A DNA stretch of 64,000 nucleotides, from assembly GCF_937616625.2 (NCBI RefSeq), contig NC_065573.1:16631001-16695000 (forward strand), given 5' to 3'. Positions 32,625 through 45,125 of this stretch are shown here, one piece after another (within the stretch, counting starts at the first letter, position 1; every line of letters starts with the position of its first letter). The translations under genes and the position numbers were made by a program. The DNA is from Mercurialis annua (lineage: Eukaryota > Streptophyta > Magnoliopsida > Malpighiales > Euphorbiaceae). The notes beneath the pieces were generated by a model that saw only the letters and a program-made list of their open reading frames with translations, was not told the DNA's origin and searched no databases.

Positions 32625-34936
32625 GGGAAGATTAGGATAATACTCTATTTTTTAAAATAATTTGATTTCTTACCTCAATAAGGAAAAGATAAAGAAAATA
32701 CCTCATCATTTTAATGCTTTTATTTTTTTACTCTAAAGCATGTTTATATTATAATTATACCTCATTTTCTTTAATTTTTTACTCTTAGCATATAATAGCT
32801 GTCATTTTTATATGACTCTCTTTTTTATTTCTCTCTCCTCTCTCCTCTCTCCTCTTCTTCTTCTTCTTCTTCTTCTTCTTCGTCAATTTTTTTCTTCTTC
32901 TTTATTTCTTCTCTTCTCCATTTTCTTTCTTTCTTCTTCGTTCTTTCATCGCTCCGCCGCCGTTTCTCCATCGCTCCACCATCACTGCATTGTTTTTTCA
33001 TATTTTATTTTAGCAAACTTTTCTTTAATTCATGTGATTATTGCGATTTTTATAACATTCAGATCTAAATAAATTACTCTTGATTTTTTTTTTCAAGTTT
33101 AGATATAAAAATCTGCATGAAAAACGATGTTATGATGAAAAAAAACGACTTTCTACACAAAAAACGATTTTCTGCAAAAAAAACAGCATCTGATTATCAT
33201 ATGATTATCATAACACTGCAGAAAAAATGATTTTTTATAAAAAAAAAACAGTCTCTGATTATCATATGAGTATCACTGTATTATCATGTTGTTATCATAA
33301 CACTGTATAAAAAAATATTTTCTACAAAAGAAAAATTGATTTTCATGTTGTTATCACTGTATTATCATCTCGTTATCATAATATAATCATATGATACCGA
33401 GATGATAATGTATTATTGTACCTAAATGATAATGTTATGACAACGACATAATAATAAAATTATGATAACAATATGATAATATGATACCTATATGAAAAGA
33501 ATTACATAAAAATTATAATAACGAGATGATAATGTGAAGAAAATAGTATGATAATGAAGTATAATAAGGTCGTATTATCATACTATTATCTTCACCTTAT
33601 CACCTTATTATCATTAATTTTTTGTAATTGTTTGTCATACATGTATCATATTATCATACTATTATCTTCACATTATCATCTCGTTATCATTAATTCTTTT
33701 GTAATTACTTTTTTCATACATGTATCATATTATCATACTATTATCTTTACATTATCATCTTATTATCATAATTTTTCTGTAATCTTTTTACATATAGGTA
33801 TCATATTATCATACTATTATCATAATTTTATTATTTTATTATCATCTGGTTATCATACTGGTGTCATGAATCTTTTGTAATTTTATTTTCACGTACGTTA
33901 TCATCCAGTTATCATAACCTTATCATAATTCATTATCATCTAATTATCATACTCTAGTGTTATGATAACGACATGATAATCAGACACTATTTTATCATAC
34001 ATTATCATAGATATTATCATATATGTACCATAAATATTATCATCTCGTTATCATATGAGAAAACATTATCATATGACACTATTTCTGTAAATTTTTTCCA
34101 TGTAAGGATCATATTATCATACTGTTATAAGCTTATCATTATATTATCATAAAAACATTATCATACTATTATCATTATCGTACATTTGGATTATCATAAC
34201 CTTATCATAATCATATAATGTTATGATAACGATATGTTAATACAGTGTTAATCATATGATAATCAGACACTGTTTTTTAGTAAAAAATCAATTTTCTCAG
34301 CAGTGTTATGATACTTATATGATAATGCAGTGATGATACTTATATGATAATCAGAAGCTGTTTTTTTTGCAGAAAATCATTTTTTGTGCAGAAAATCGTT
34401 TTTAATACAGATTTTTAGATTTAGAATTGGAAAAATTCAAAGAGTAATTTATTTAGATCTGAAAGTTGAAAGAAATCGTATTAATCACCACGAGTTGAGG
34501 AAAATCGCTAAAATCAAATATGAAAAACGGCGGAGCGACGGCGGGATGATGGCGGAACGACGACGGAGCGATGAATTAACGATGAAGAAGAAGAGAATAA
34601 AAATGAACAAGAAATAAAGAAAAAAAAGAAGAAGAAGAAGAAAATGAAGAAAAAGAATGGCGGAAAAAAGAACAGAGAAGAAGAAGAAAGCCATGGAGAA
34701 GAAAGAGAAAAAGAGAGAGAGAAAAATAGGAAAAAAGTGACAGTTGTCACTTATGAATCACCAATAATATAGTTAGAGTAAAATAATAATAAAGAGTAGG
34801 TATAATTATAATATAAATAGGTGTCAGAGTACAAAAATAAATATATTAAGATAGTGAGATATTTTCTCTATCTTTTATTTGTTGAGGTAGGAAATCATAT
34901 TATTTTCAAAAAGAGAGTATTTTTCCTAATTTTCTC
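32625..34936. mobile_element. Long-arm foldback Mutator-like element
   Basis: A 2,312-bp element flanked by a perfect 9-bp direct repeat, TATCTTTTA (32616-32624 and 34937-34945). Left end GGGAAGATTAGGATAATACTC; right end on the reverse strand GAGAAAATTAGGAAAAATACTC. The inverted similarity continues almost to the centre. The arms share in order a TTTGATTTCYTACCTCAA-like block, a TATATTATAATTATACCT block, a CTTCTTCTT tract, GAAAACGATTTTCTGCA-type words and CTGATTATCATATGA. Each arm is therefore about 1.1 kb. The central 33150-34370 is saturated with TTATCAT/ATGATAA words. It has no credible gene; open frames over the CTT tracts are low complexity. Confidence 0.88.
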
Positions 34937-34945
34937 TATCTTTTA

Positions 34946-35369
34946 CCCAATTTTAATTACATCACACAAAATATAAATATTAAAATCACCAAAGAAAATT
35001 TTTGAAATTGATTTTAAAGATTATTTTAACTGTTTTTCACAAATTCAAATAATTGAATCCTATAAAAATTAGAAAGAAATCAAGCATTTTCTCACAAATT
35101 CAAACAATATATCATAGCAAGAAATAAATTCAAACAAAATATTAACCTGCTTTTCATAAAAAGCATTAAAATTTTAAGTCTTCGGTCGGTTCGGTTAAAG
35201 TGTACATTTTAAATTGTTAACCGAACCAAAAATTTATATTCTTTTAACTGAACCGACCGAATGGAAATTTATCACCAAACCAAACCGACCGAAATTCACC
35301 GGTTCGGACGGTTTTTTCAAAACTTTACTCACCCCTAGTTTAATAGGATCAAACTAGCTAAGTCGACAA
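34946..35369. other. Intergenic DNA with hAT-like terminal motif
   Basis: Positions 35165-35340 carry repeated GGTTCGGT/ACCGAACC words and end in CTCACCCCTA (about 35329-35338), whose reverse complement TAGGGGTGAG resembles hAT-type transposon ends. The partner end was not located, so this is only a transposon-end candidate. Confidence 0.35.
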
Positions 35370-36403
35370 ATTCAGAGGGCTAAAAACGCATTTTGTTGAG
35401 GAAACAAGCAAGAACACCAAGTGAGGTTTTGGCAAAGAAGAAGTCGAGCGAGACCCAGAAATCCCTCTGTTGCGGCATTTATTTTTACTCTGATTCAGGT
35501 AATTTTGACTCTTATTACTCTTTGTATCTGGAAGTTCAATTTTAAACCCTGCAAAAACAGATATAATCAGTGCTTTAGTCAATAGGGTTTTTGGTGAAGT
35601 TAAATGTGAATCAATGAGTATTTTACCCTGCACCATTGGTGTTCATATGTATTTATAGGCAACTATTGGAGTAGTGGTTGGCCGGTTAGTGCCTCGTGTT
35701 CAGCGTTATCCGCTGCTAGGGGCGCATCTATCCACTTCCTGAACTCGGGATGGGGATCGTGGGATTAACTCTCTGATAATGATCCGTGTGTGGAACGGCG
35801 AGCTAGGCAGTTCCGTAGTCTGAGATCGCCTATCTCGCTTTGGAGTTCGGTTATATAGGAGATCTGTAACACTTATTATTTCCTTAACATGTGATTCTCC
35901 ATGGCTAAATTTTAATGGAAATACCATTTGAACTTCTTAAACATTTGAAATCTTTCTAATTTGTATCTAAAAAGTTCATGAATTTTAGAAGAGATGACAT
36001 TAAAACTCGTGTTGTTACATTGCGCTAACAAGGTGATAGGTTGCATATGTGGCAACTAGCGCTTTGCTTCGTCTTACCTGACATGTTGAAAATGGAAATG
36101 TAGACATGTTCTGCCATATAGGTGTGTCACTCTAAGGGTATTTGATGACACCATTTGCAATTCATACATCTCTATTTCTGTCTTTCACCTATTTTAGTGA
36201 ATTTAGTCAATGTATGTTAATAATGCATTCTTCTTAAATGATATCGAGATATACAAATTGTAGGAATGTCACTGAGCTAATTCGCAAGAAGAGTTACGGA
36301 ATGCTGAACAATCAAAGAGTTCTGTAAACAGTTAACAGTCACAGCCTGACTTTGATGTTAGACATTTTTTTTTGAACTGTTTCAGAAGAAGAGTCATAAA
36401 TAA
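35370..36403 (+). promoter_or_regulatory. Probable TBCB 5' leader with a 5'-UTR intron
   Basis: A plausible noncoding first exon (about 35370-35497) ends CTGATTCAG with a GTAATT donor at 35498. The matching acceptor TTTCAG ends at 36384, and the second leader segment 36385-36403 runs directly into the TBCB start codon. The transcription start is not determined. The inference rests only on splice-site quality and spacing. Confidence 0.4.
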
Positions 36404-39400
36404 ATGGGATCAAAATTGCAAATAGAAGCAGATGATTCAGTGCTTTTGCGTGTTACTCACTCTAATCTCAAGAGTTTCTCTGCTGATGTTCGCTTCTCCC
36501 TTCAGGTTTTGCTTTCTCGCACCCACAATTTTTATTTATTTTTTGTACTTTATTGTTGTGGATAGGTTTATTCTCATTCTTTTCCTGTACAAATTTTACA
36601 GTCTACGGTGGAATCTGTGAAAGATAAACTATGGAAAAAATGTGGCACATCAGTTAATTCAATGTCTTTAGAGCTTTATGATGATACCAAATCCAAAATT
36701 TGTGATTTAAGTGATGATTCAAGACATCTTGGTTTTTATTCTCCTCTTGATGGGTTTGTTTCTCTCTTTTCGAAAGTTTTTATCTTTTTATTTTTTTGGT
36801 TTGTTGGATTCTTTTACTTTCTTTGTTTATTGAATTTCGTTGCGTTTTTTTGTTTGAATTGAAACATAAGGTATCGGATACATGTGATAGATCTTGATCC
36901 TTCATCAGTGACCTCAGGTGGGTGGCTTGAAGATACTTCATTAGTTGAGAAATATACTATATCCGACGAGGCCTATGCGAAACGAGATGGTGAGTTTTTG
37001 TGAATTTTATTATCATGAGTTGGTTCAAAGTTTGTTTCTTTCTGCACAATACGTAGTGATACTTAGTTAGGTTGTGGTTGGAAATTACATTGTGGGACTG
37101 TTTGCTAGCAAATTCATTAGTTGTATGTTTTGTTGTTTTTTCAGGTACTTATAGAAAATTTAAGGAAAAATTTGTTTCTCAAAATCCATCAGCTTTTCAG
37201 CCTAAGGTATGCATACTGTGACTCGAAGGTTCTCTTGCAATGTTTGTTCGGTTACTAGCTGATTCGTCTTCTTCACAGATAGCTGATAACTTTATGGAAG
37301 ACCTATGTGCTAATATCAAGGTTAGTGTTCATGGTGTTTTTAAGACAGTGATTAATAGATTAGTTCAGCTATCTTCTCTTATGTACTACATATTTTCATT
37401 GCTTTCCCCTTTTAGCTGTGAATTTGTTGCATTTTGTAAATAGTAGACTGCAAAGTAAAAACAGATAGATTATTAAATAAACTTTAATAAGTATGAAACA
37501 ATTCAGTGCTAGTATCTTTTATTTTATGAATTCTGAGTTTGGAGCATGAGCATTTGCAAACCTAAATGTGATTCTTAATTTTTTTGTCTATATCTTTTTA
37601 CGAAAATGTAACGGCTTCAAGGATGTATATATGATGGAGCGAGGCCTGCTGGGAATATTTGATACTGTAGGTGTTGATGACAAATTTTTAGTCTCTAGAT
37701 ATAATTTTCCTGTCCTGTTTAAGTAGAAAAAGTGCAGAATTTTCATTCCATTCATTTTCGTACTTTCTGGTATCAAATAGTTTGTTTACTTTTTCTTTTC
37801 ATTTCCTATTCCTGAATAAGCAGGTTGGAGATAGATGTGAAGTTGAACCAGGGGGGAAAAGAGGGGTTGTCAAATTTGTTGGTCGAGCAGAATCTCTTGC
37901 ACCAGGCTTTTGGGTTGGAGTTCAATATGACGAACCATTGGGAAAACATGATGGCTTGTATGTAGAATAATCTCTCTCTCAGTTTCTATTTTTCTTAAAC
38001 TAATTTTGTAAATTTTCAGTAGTTTCTTTTTTTCCATTTAGTTTTGATGATCTCTTCTATAGCCTACCCCAATTGACCTTGGATATTATTCGAGTGGAGT
38101 TTTGTTGATCTCTTCCAGTGTTAAAAGACCTCCTCAGGCAAGAGGCACCAGCCTGGGCGCCTCATCCGCTTAGAGGCGGGCGAGTTCCCAAAGGCGTGCG
38201 CCTCTCCTCTGTAAAATTTAGGACAATTTTGACTATTTTTAGAAGTGAAAAAAAACCCCTAGTCTCAGCCCTCTATTGAATACTTATTATACACTCTCTC
38301 ACACTCTATTACACTATATTTACCCAAAAACTTAAAAACATAAAATATTTAAACCTATACTATACTTCAATTACTGTAAGTTCATTAGGTTTTTGCTTTT
38401 TTTTTTTATATTTACAAAATACATTTATAGTTTTTATGTATTTTATATGTCTAGGGATTCTAGTGCATATGAATATTTATTGCTTCATTATATTGCTTGA
38501 ATTTTCCTGATTAGGTGATACTATTTTAAGTTTTTTTTTTCTCACTCATAAATCTTACTTTTTGATAACTTGATTATGGTCATTTAGGGTGAAAGGAGTA
38601 CGCTACTTCGATTGCCCTGCACTTCATGGTGGAATAGTCAGGCCTGACAAAGTAAAGGTTAGCATAAAACTATGTTTTCGCACTTCTTGAATGTTTGTGC
38701 TTGTAATGTTCAACAGCCTACCAAAATGACATCAGAGGGCATTATAAGTTTTGCAGTAAAGCCTCTTGCTGGATCTAGATATTTGTTAAACATGCATTGA
38801 CATTCTGTTAGTAACAGCGGGCATGTTCATATTTCCGTCCTACTGCACACCACGGACTCTTAGAAGACGAGAGAGAGAACATATACGCATAATTTGTTGC
38901 AAAACAAAAAACATACTGATGACCTTGAGGACTAATAACTTACACTGAAACTTTTTGAGTGCTACGTTTCGACTTTCATTTTTGTTTCCAAAAATGCTTT
39001 TCAAACTCCAAAAATCTATTATTCGTAACATATTCTTGTGAAAATATCATTCTCGGCTTTTCTATTTAGGTATTTTTCCCGTTTCAACATTTGCGTTTCC
39101 ATACTACATAGCTGGTAACCATTTGGGTTTCTTGTTAGAATGGAACAAACAAGTAGCAGATGATTCAGTGTTCTATTTTCAGTTTGCCGTTTCCGTCTGC
39201 TCCAACTTTCTCCTTTAAGGGTTTTTGGAGAAAAAAAATCACGCATCCATTTTACTCATTAACATTTAGTTAGCTATTATATTTATTCAGCAATCACGAC
39301 TTTGTTAAGGACATGAGAAATCACATAGTTAACTCTATGACTTTGTGACACAAATATTCATTTATCTTAATAGCTGTTGCATGGAGTTTTCTGGGCAATA

Positions 39401-39660
39401 TATATTTTATCATGGTAAAGCAAGACATCTCTGGAGCAGCAATTCTTTTGCCATCTATATCATAGTTTAATAAAATGTTGATCATTTTCCGTAGCCTTGA
39501 AATGCATAGAAGTTTCTATTGAAAAAATATACGACCTTTATGCATTTTTCTTCTTTGAAAATTTGTCCTACTTGATTTCTCGATTGATCAGAATAGTGAT
39601 AATATTTTCCAGGTTGGTGATTATCCAGAAAGGGATCCCTTTGAAGATGAAGAAATATGA
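36404..39660 (+). CDS. TBCB: Tubulin-folding cofactor B
   Basis: Cytosolic chaperone cofactor that binds alpha-tubulin on the route to alpha/beta dimers, acting with cofactor E. Eight coding exons fit GT-AG rules and phase: 36404-36505, 36602-36753, 36871-36989, 37145-37206, 37279-37320, 37824-37957, 38588-38657 and 39613-39660. They give 242 aa, close to the family's usual length. The N-terminus ([20 protein letters not shown]) begins the ubiquitin-like domain. [12 protein letters not shown] ends that domain. A middle linker ([17 protein letters not shown]) precedes the CAP-Gly domain ([50 protein letters not shown]). The protein ends [15 protein letters not shown], the acidic tail expected of cofactor B. 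No frame break is seen. AATAAA at 39926-39931 is a likely polyadenylation signal. Confidence 0.95.
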
Positions 39661-40767
39661 CTGCAGATGCAATTACGTAATCTGTATGTTCTTCAATCCT
39701 GCAATTTGAGCATTAGATTGATCTTTTGAGTGCAATTAAGCAATCACAGATTGAAAGTCAACAATGTTTAATCTATAAAATTGAGGGAGGAGTTTATTAT
39801 CTATTTTATCTGAATCCATGGATGATGCCTCAGCTATACAAGGTGAATCCAAATCCAATTTATTTTCCACAGTTTTGGTTAAAAAAAAAGCAATTACATC
39901 TATCATTTAGGCTGCCCAACAAATGAATAAAGCAAATTCCTGAAATTTATTTGTCTTTCCATTTTTGCTGTGGCATATAATTTAGAGTATTTTAAAAAAT
40001 ACTCTGTTTTTGAAAATTTATTTATCTGTTCTTTTTAAAAAAAAAATATATTTTTTTACTCTGAAAATTTATAAAAGTACTCTGTTTTTTTTAGAAACTA
40101 TTTTAGAAACTGTTTCGAAATGTGTTTTTTGAACTGTTTAAAACTATTTTGAAACCTGTTTAGGAAACGGTATTTTAAAAACGGCTGCCAATTGTGTGTT
40201 TAGAAACCGTTTAAAACCATTTGAAACTCATTAAAAAACTGTTTAAAACGATTTCAAATTGTGTTTTTTTTAAAAACTGTTTGAAACTGCGGAATAAAAA
40301 AGTAAAGATTGAGAGGTGATGAGGTATGACTAAAAATTTGCAGTTTGTAAATTTTTTTTTTATGTAATTTTGTAAAGATCCTATAATTTAAACATTTTGT
40401 TTTTCAACTTTTTGAGAGGGGGAAAGTAAAGAATTTAACTCTAGATCCAACACATGCTAAAGTTATACTATCATTTAACATTTTTAATTTTATAACTTCC
40501 CTTAAGGTTAAACTTAAGAATGAAAATAAGAGGAACTAGAAATGATTAATTTAATAATGTGATTCTTTTGCTATTTCCCTGAACCAAACAAAAATAATAG
40601 GAATCGTTCTCATTTCTGTTTTCATGTCTCTTAAAATTTAGTAAATCAAACGAAAAGAATTATGATCATCTTTTCCCGTTTGCAATCCTCCTCATCATAC
40701 ATAATACGCACGAAATTAACAGCAGAAATTTAGAATGTTATGCTAGAGATTAATGGGTGAGAATGTG
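39661..40767. other. Convergent 3' intergenic region
   Basis: Separates the 3' ends of TBCB (+) and pyruvate kinase (-), so it should hold both 3' UTRs and terminators. Positions 40090-40290 form a degenerate array of AAACTGTTT, AAACCGTTT and AAAACTATTT words, many self-complementary, without a fixed period. No gene is seen. Confidence 0.5.
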
Positions 40768-43700
40768 CTAGGACTGAAGCTGCACAATCTTTACTACTGC
40801 TGAGTCCCCAATCTTTTCGAAAACAACTACTCGATCGTTAGGCTTAAGTAGTCCCACAGATTTTCCATGATCAATTGCAACTTTTAATGTTGATTCGTCA
40901 CTTGAAACGCCTGACGATGCCTGCATATAGAACAAAGAAGAATCATACAAGTTGAATCAAATGGTGAGAAGTTTTTTAAAGAGAGTTACTGAACTAGGAA
41001 TCAGCTATGATGCTTACCGCAAGAGGACTAGCCAAAATGGGGTAAACTCCTCTTACACCGAGCAAATGACGAGCCTGCACAATTTAAAAATTCAGTGGTT
41101 ACTACTAGAAATATGATTGTAAAAGAATTTCTAAGCTCAGCAGCCAGAAACGTTACGAAGAGAGATTTACGTACCTGTGCTGAACCAGTAAAAGACCACT
41201 TCAACGAATTCGATTTAAGACGAGGAATAACAACAGCAAACACAGGCAATGGTGGCCTGTACTTAGCAATCAACCTAACACCATAAACTTGCAACAATCA
41301 GCTGCCATCAGACTGCAACTGCATAAGAAAGTAAAAAAGGAAAAGAAGAAATGTAGCTACTGCGCTGCTGCTCCCGAGGATGTGAATGCGATAATGAGTG
41401 TAGCGTTGACCTTGATAGCAGCACGTACCTTTGAAAGCATCAAAGCGCACTGTCATGGAGCTGTTGCATTTACGTTTCGACATTTTATATTCATTTTCAG
41501 AATTGCTTGAATTTCTATTTATAATACTCTATTCTCATAAAAAAAAACATTGTTTTGTCATTTTTCATTTTCATGCAACATAGCTTATTACTTATTATTC
41601 ATGAATATAACAGAAAGATACCGCTGAGGAAGCAACCGATTCGGCGTGAGACATAGGCTCTCCAACATGCTTGCTTATTCTCTTAAAATGAAATGAATGA
41701 TTGCATACAGTTTCAGCCTACAAAAACAAGAACAGTATCTTAGTATTCCAAGCATTGTTTTACATGAATGTATACTAATTTGTTGAGCTTCTACACTCAC
41801 CTCGGCACATATTTTCCCCACAGTTCGTATTGTGTCGACTGGATATAGACCTCGAAGTGTCTCAGCACCCAATAATATACCATCAGCACCTAAGTAATGA
41901 TTGCAGGAGAGGTATTATAACAAAATGGGAAATTCTAGTCTAATTCGGGTTCTGAAATGAGCTCGTATGAGTATAGGCAAAACAATTTTATGATGTGGCT
42001 GGGAAATTAAGATATCAATACTAAACGTTTTAAATTGCATACCATCAAGTACAGCATTAGCAACATCTGTTGCTTCTGCACGAGTTGGTCGTAGATTTGC
42101 TGCCATGCTATCGACTACTCGAGATATTATGACAGGTTTCCCTGCCATATTACTCTTATATACAGCATATTTCTGAAACAAGAAAACCTGCAACACATAG
42201 AGTTTATGAAACTTATTCTATTGTCAAAGTTTTGAAATTTAGATATACATCCTCAAATCCTGACCTTTTCTGGTGGAAGGTCGATTCCTAAATTTCCGCG
42301 TCCGAGGATAATTCCATCGGCCTCCTGAAGAATCTCATCAAAATGCTTCAAACCCTAGTGCAAATCCAAACAACATTGTAAGAATAGCAAAAGCTAATAA
42401 TACTACTGAAAGAATCAATTTAGCATACATGATAAGTTCATCAATTAGCTCACCTCCACAGTTTCAATTTTGGCAAACACTTGCACTTCATTTAAATTAT
42501 GTTCTCCAAGGAAAGCTCTAAGCTGCCAAAAGAACAACGGTTCGATTAGCTCTGCACTACTGGAAATCAACAAAGCAGTGACAGATTCAGTGATGGATTA
42601 TTTTCCAATGCTAAATCCGTCTCGCCATTAAGACAATTGCAAACATAAGATAGAGATATGATATGGACTAACCTCGCGCATATCTTGTGCATTGCGAGCA
42701 TAAGATAGAGAGATGATATCGATATCATTGTGCGAACCCCACTCCGAAATAATCTATCATATCAAAAAAGTAGGCAGGCTTAAGAAGTTGAACTATGTAT
42801 AGAGTTACAATGATGGATCTGAATTAGTAGTACCTTTTTATCATTATCACTTAATGTTGGCAAACTTGCAAGAACTTGTGAAACATGCATCAATACAAAT
42901 CCTGTAAGAGTGGCTGTGTTTTTTACGAGGCAAATCACATCGCTCCCATTTGTCTCCAGCACCTGAAATTCAACCACAAATTTTAGAAAATTAACATGTT
43001 TATCAAATTTAGCAGGAATAGGAATATTTTTTTTACCTCAAGCCATACAGAGGTGTTTTCACTGCCTGTGAAGAGGTACTGACCAAGAAATACTGTCTCA
43101 CCCTTCTTAAGAATCTGTAATTCAAGAATGAACGATACAAAATTATAGAACTCAATGCATAAGTTTACGATAAATGGGACAAATGATTACGAATAAACTC
43201 TGCTGCGCGGAAAATTTTCGAATACTTATGCCTCGGCATTTGGTTTCTGTTTCCAGAAAAGTCTTCTGAAACTCCAAAGCTCTATATTTATAAATATAAG
43301 AAGCATCATTTTTTATATAGTCAGTTTAAGCATATTCCGTTTCCGTACTCCATAGTATATGCTGCACGGAAACTCGCTGTGTCTTACATATTTACATTTT
43401 TTTCTCTGTTGGAAACATTTTTGAAACTATAAAACTTTATATTTATTTCATCAAATCCGTTCCAGTATTTCCATTTACGGGCAATATATAACATACACCT
43501 GTCATCAAATACATACCTGCGAAAGTCCAGTAAAATTAACAGGTAAGAACTCTGCAGATGGTTCTTTGGATATATCTGAAGTAATCGTGACACGATCATC
43601 GGCCTTTAGCTCGATTGGTTTCCCAGTCTGGTTATGAATCGGAAGTTCAGGGCCGACAGTGTCTACCATAACCTGAAACAGGAATGATTGCAGGTTGTCA

Positions 43701-45084
43701 ATAAACTATTCAGGACGTATAATATGGCATTATTTTGCAACTTACAGCACATAGTTTCTTAGCATTTCTCATTGCTAGTCTCAAATTGTTGAGAGTTTCT
43801 TGGTGGTAATCAACATCCAACCACGAAAAGTCGAACCGCGCAACTGCCATCATAGAAAAGCTGAGCATGCGTAGCTTTTTAATAAGCTGTAAAGGAAAAT
43901 AAGCTGAGAGCAATCACCTGACATTCCTGCATTCAGACAAGCCTCAATGGTTTCGACAGAGCGCGATTTTGGTCCAAGTGTTCCAACTATTTTGGTTAAT
44001 GAAGGTAAGTAGCTCTGAAATTTCCAAGATATAACCATCATCTTATTACAATAATGTATGTGTTCTCTGCTAATCATTTACCAAATAAGCATTGTTCTAT
44101 AACTAAACCTATCAAAATGTGTCAACTTCGACATGACTCTAGTATTAGTCGAGTATATTAATGCGATACGCTGCACGAAAATTTATTGAGTTCTAACATT
44201 TCAGCATTTTATTCCATGTTTTCTAAAACAATTGTGAAACTCTGAAACTTTATAGCATTTATAAACTAATTTTATGAAATATTTGGATTCGTTATTTCTC
44301 ATTTAAGCGTTTTTCTTTTAATATTTTCGGTTCCGGGGAAAATTGCTAGTGTGATATTTGAATGCCACCAAAGAATAGCGCATAGATTTAAATTCTCAAC
44401 CTGAAGGCTATTTGTTGCAATATAAAATGTAAATTGAGTTAGGCCTAATTGATATAGAAGCCATATTATGTAAATGACACTTGAACCTTCCATGTTCAGA
44501 ATAATACTCATTCGAACTGTGTAGATCCCTTGCGTGTGCCAAAAATTTGAAACAAACTTTAGGTATTATCTAAACCCGACTAATAAAATTCAAACTTTTC
44601 TAAAAAAAATTCAGTTTTGATCTGATTTCCAACATTTTATGTGATAGTTCGTAAAATTTATTATTTTTTTAGATTAATGTCATAAATATTTACTGACTTT
44701 ATATGTTTTCTCAATTTAATCACACCTTTTGAAATTTTCATAAAAATACACCAACTTTCACTTTTTCTCACATCCATACACGGTGCTAAAGTGGCACTCA
44801 TTCATTAGTATAATTTGCAGAAGCGGTGGTCATTTTTAACGAATAAATGAGTGTCACGTAACACCAAGTATGATTTTGGGAAAAAATAAAAGTTGATGTA
44901 TTTTTATGACAAGATTTAAAAGGCGCAATTAAATTGAAAAAACGTGTAAAGTTTGTGAATTTTTATGATATTACCCTTTTTTTTAACAATTGAAGAGGAA
45001 AAAGCGCTTATGGCATGAATTAAACCAGGACCTATCAGTTTTTACTGTACAGCGCTTATAAACTATAGCTTATTGGTATAATAT

Positions 45085-45125
<41 letters not shown>

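Noticed and set aside
32812..34750. Leu/Ser/Phe-rich and Tyr/Ile-rich frames that look like membrane proteins
   Set aside because: Products of CTT and TTATCAT repeats inside the foldback element.
38105..38215. GC-rich patch in TBCB intron 6 as a coding exon
   Set aside because: The flanking exons join in phase without it, and GGCGCCTC/GAGGCGGGCG words look like a repeat insertion.
41289..41510. 73-codon plus-strand frame
   Set aside because: Antisense shadow of pyruvate kinase exon 13 and its intron.
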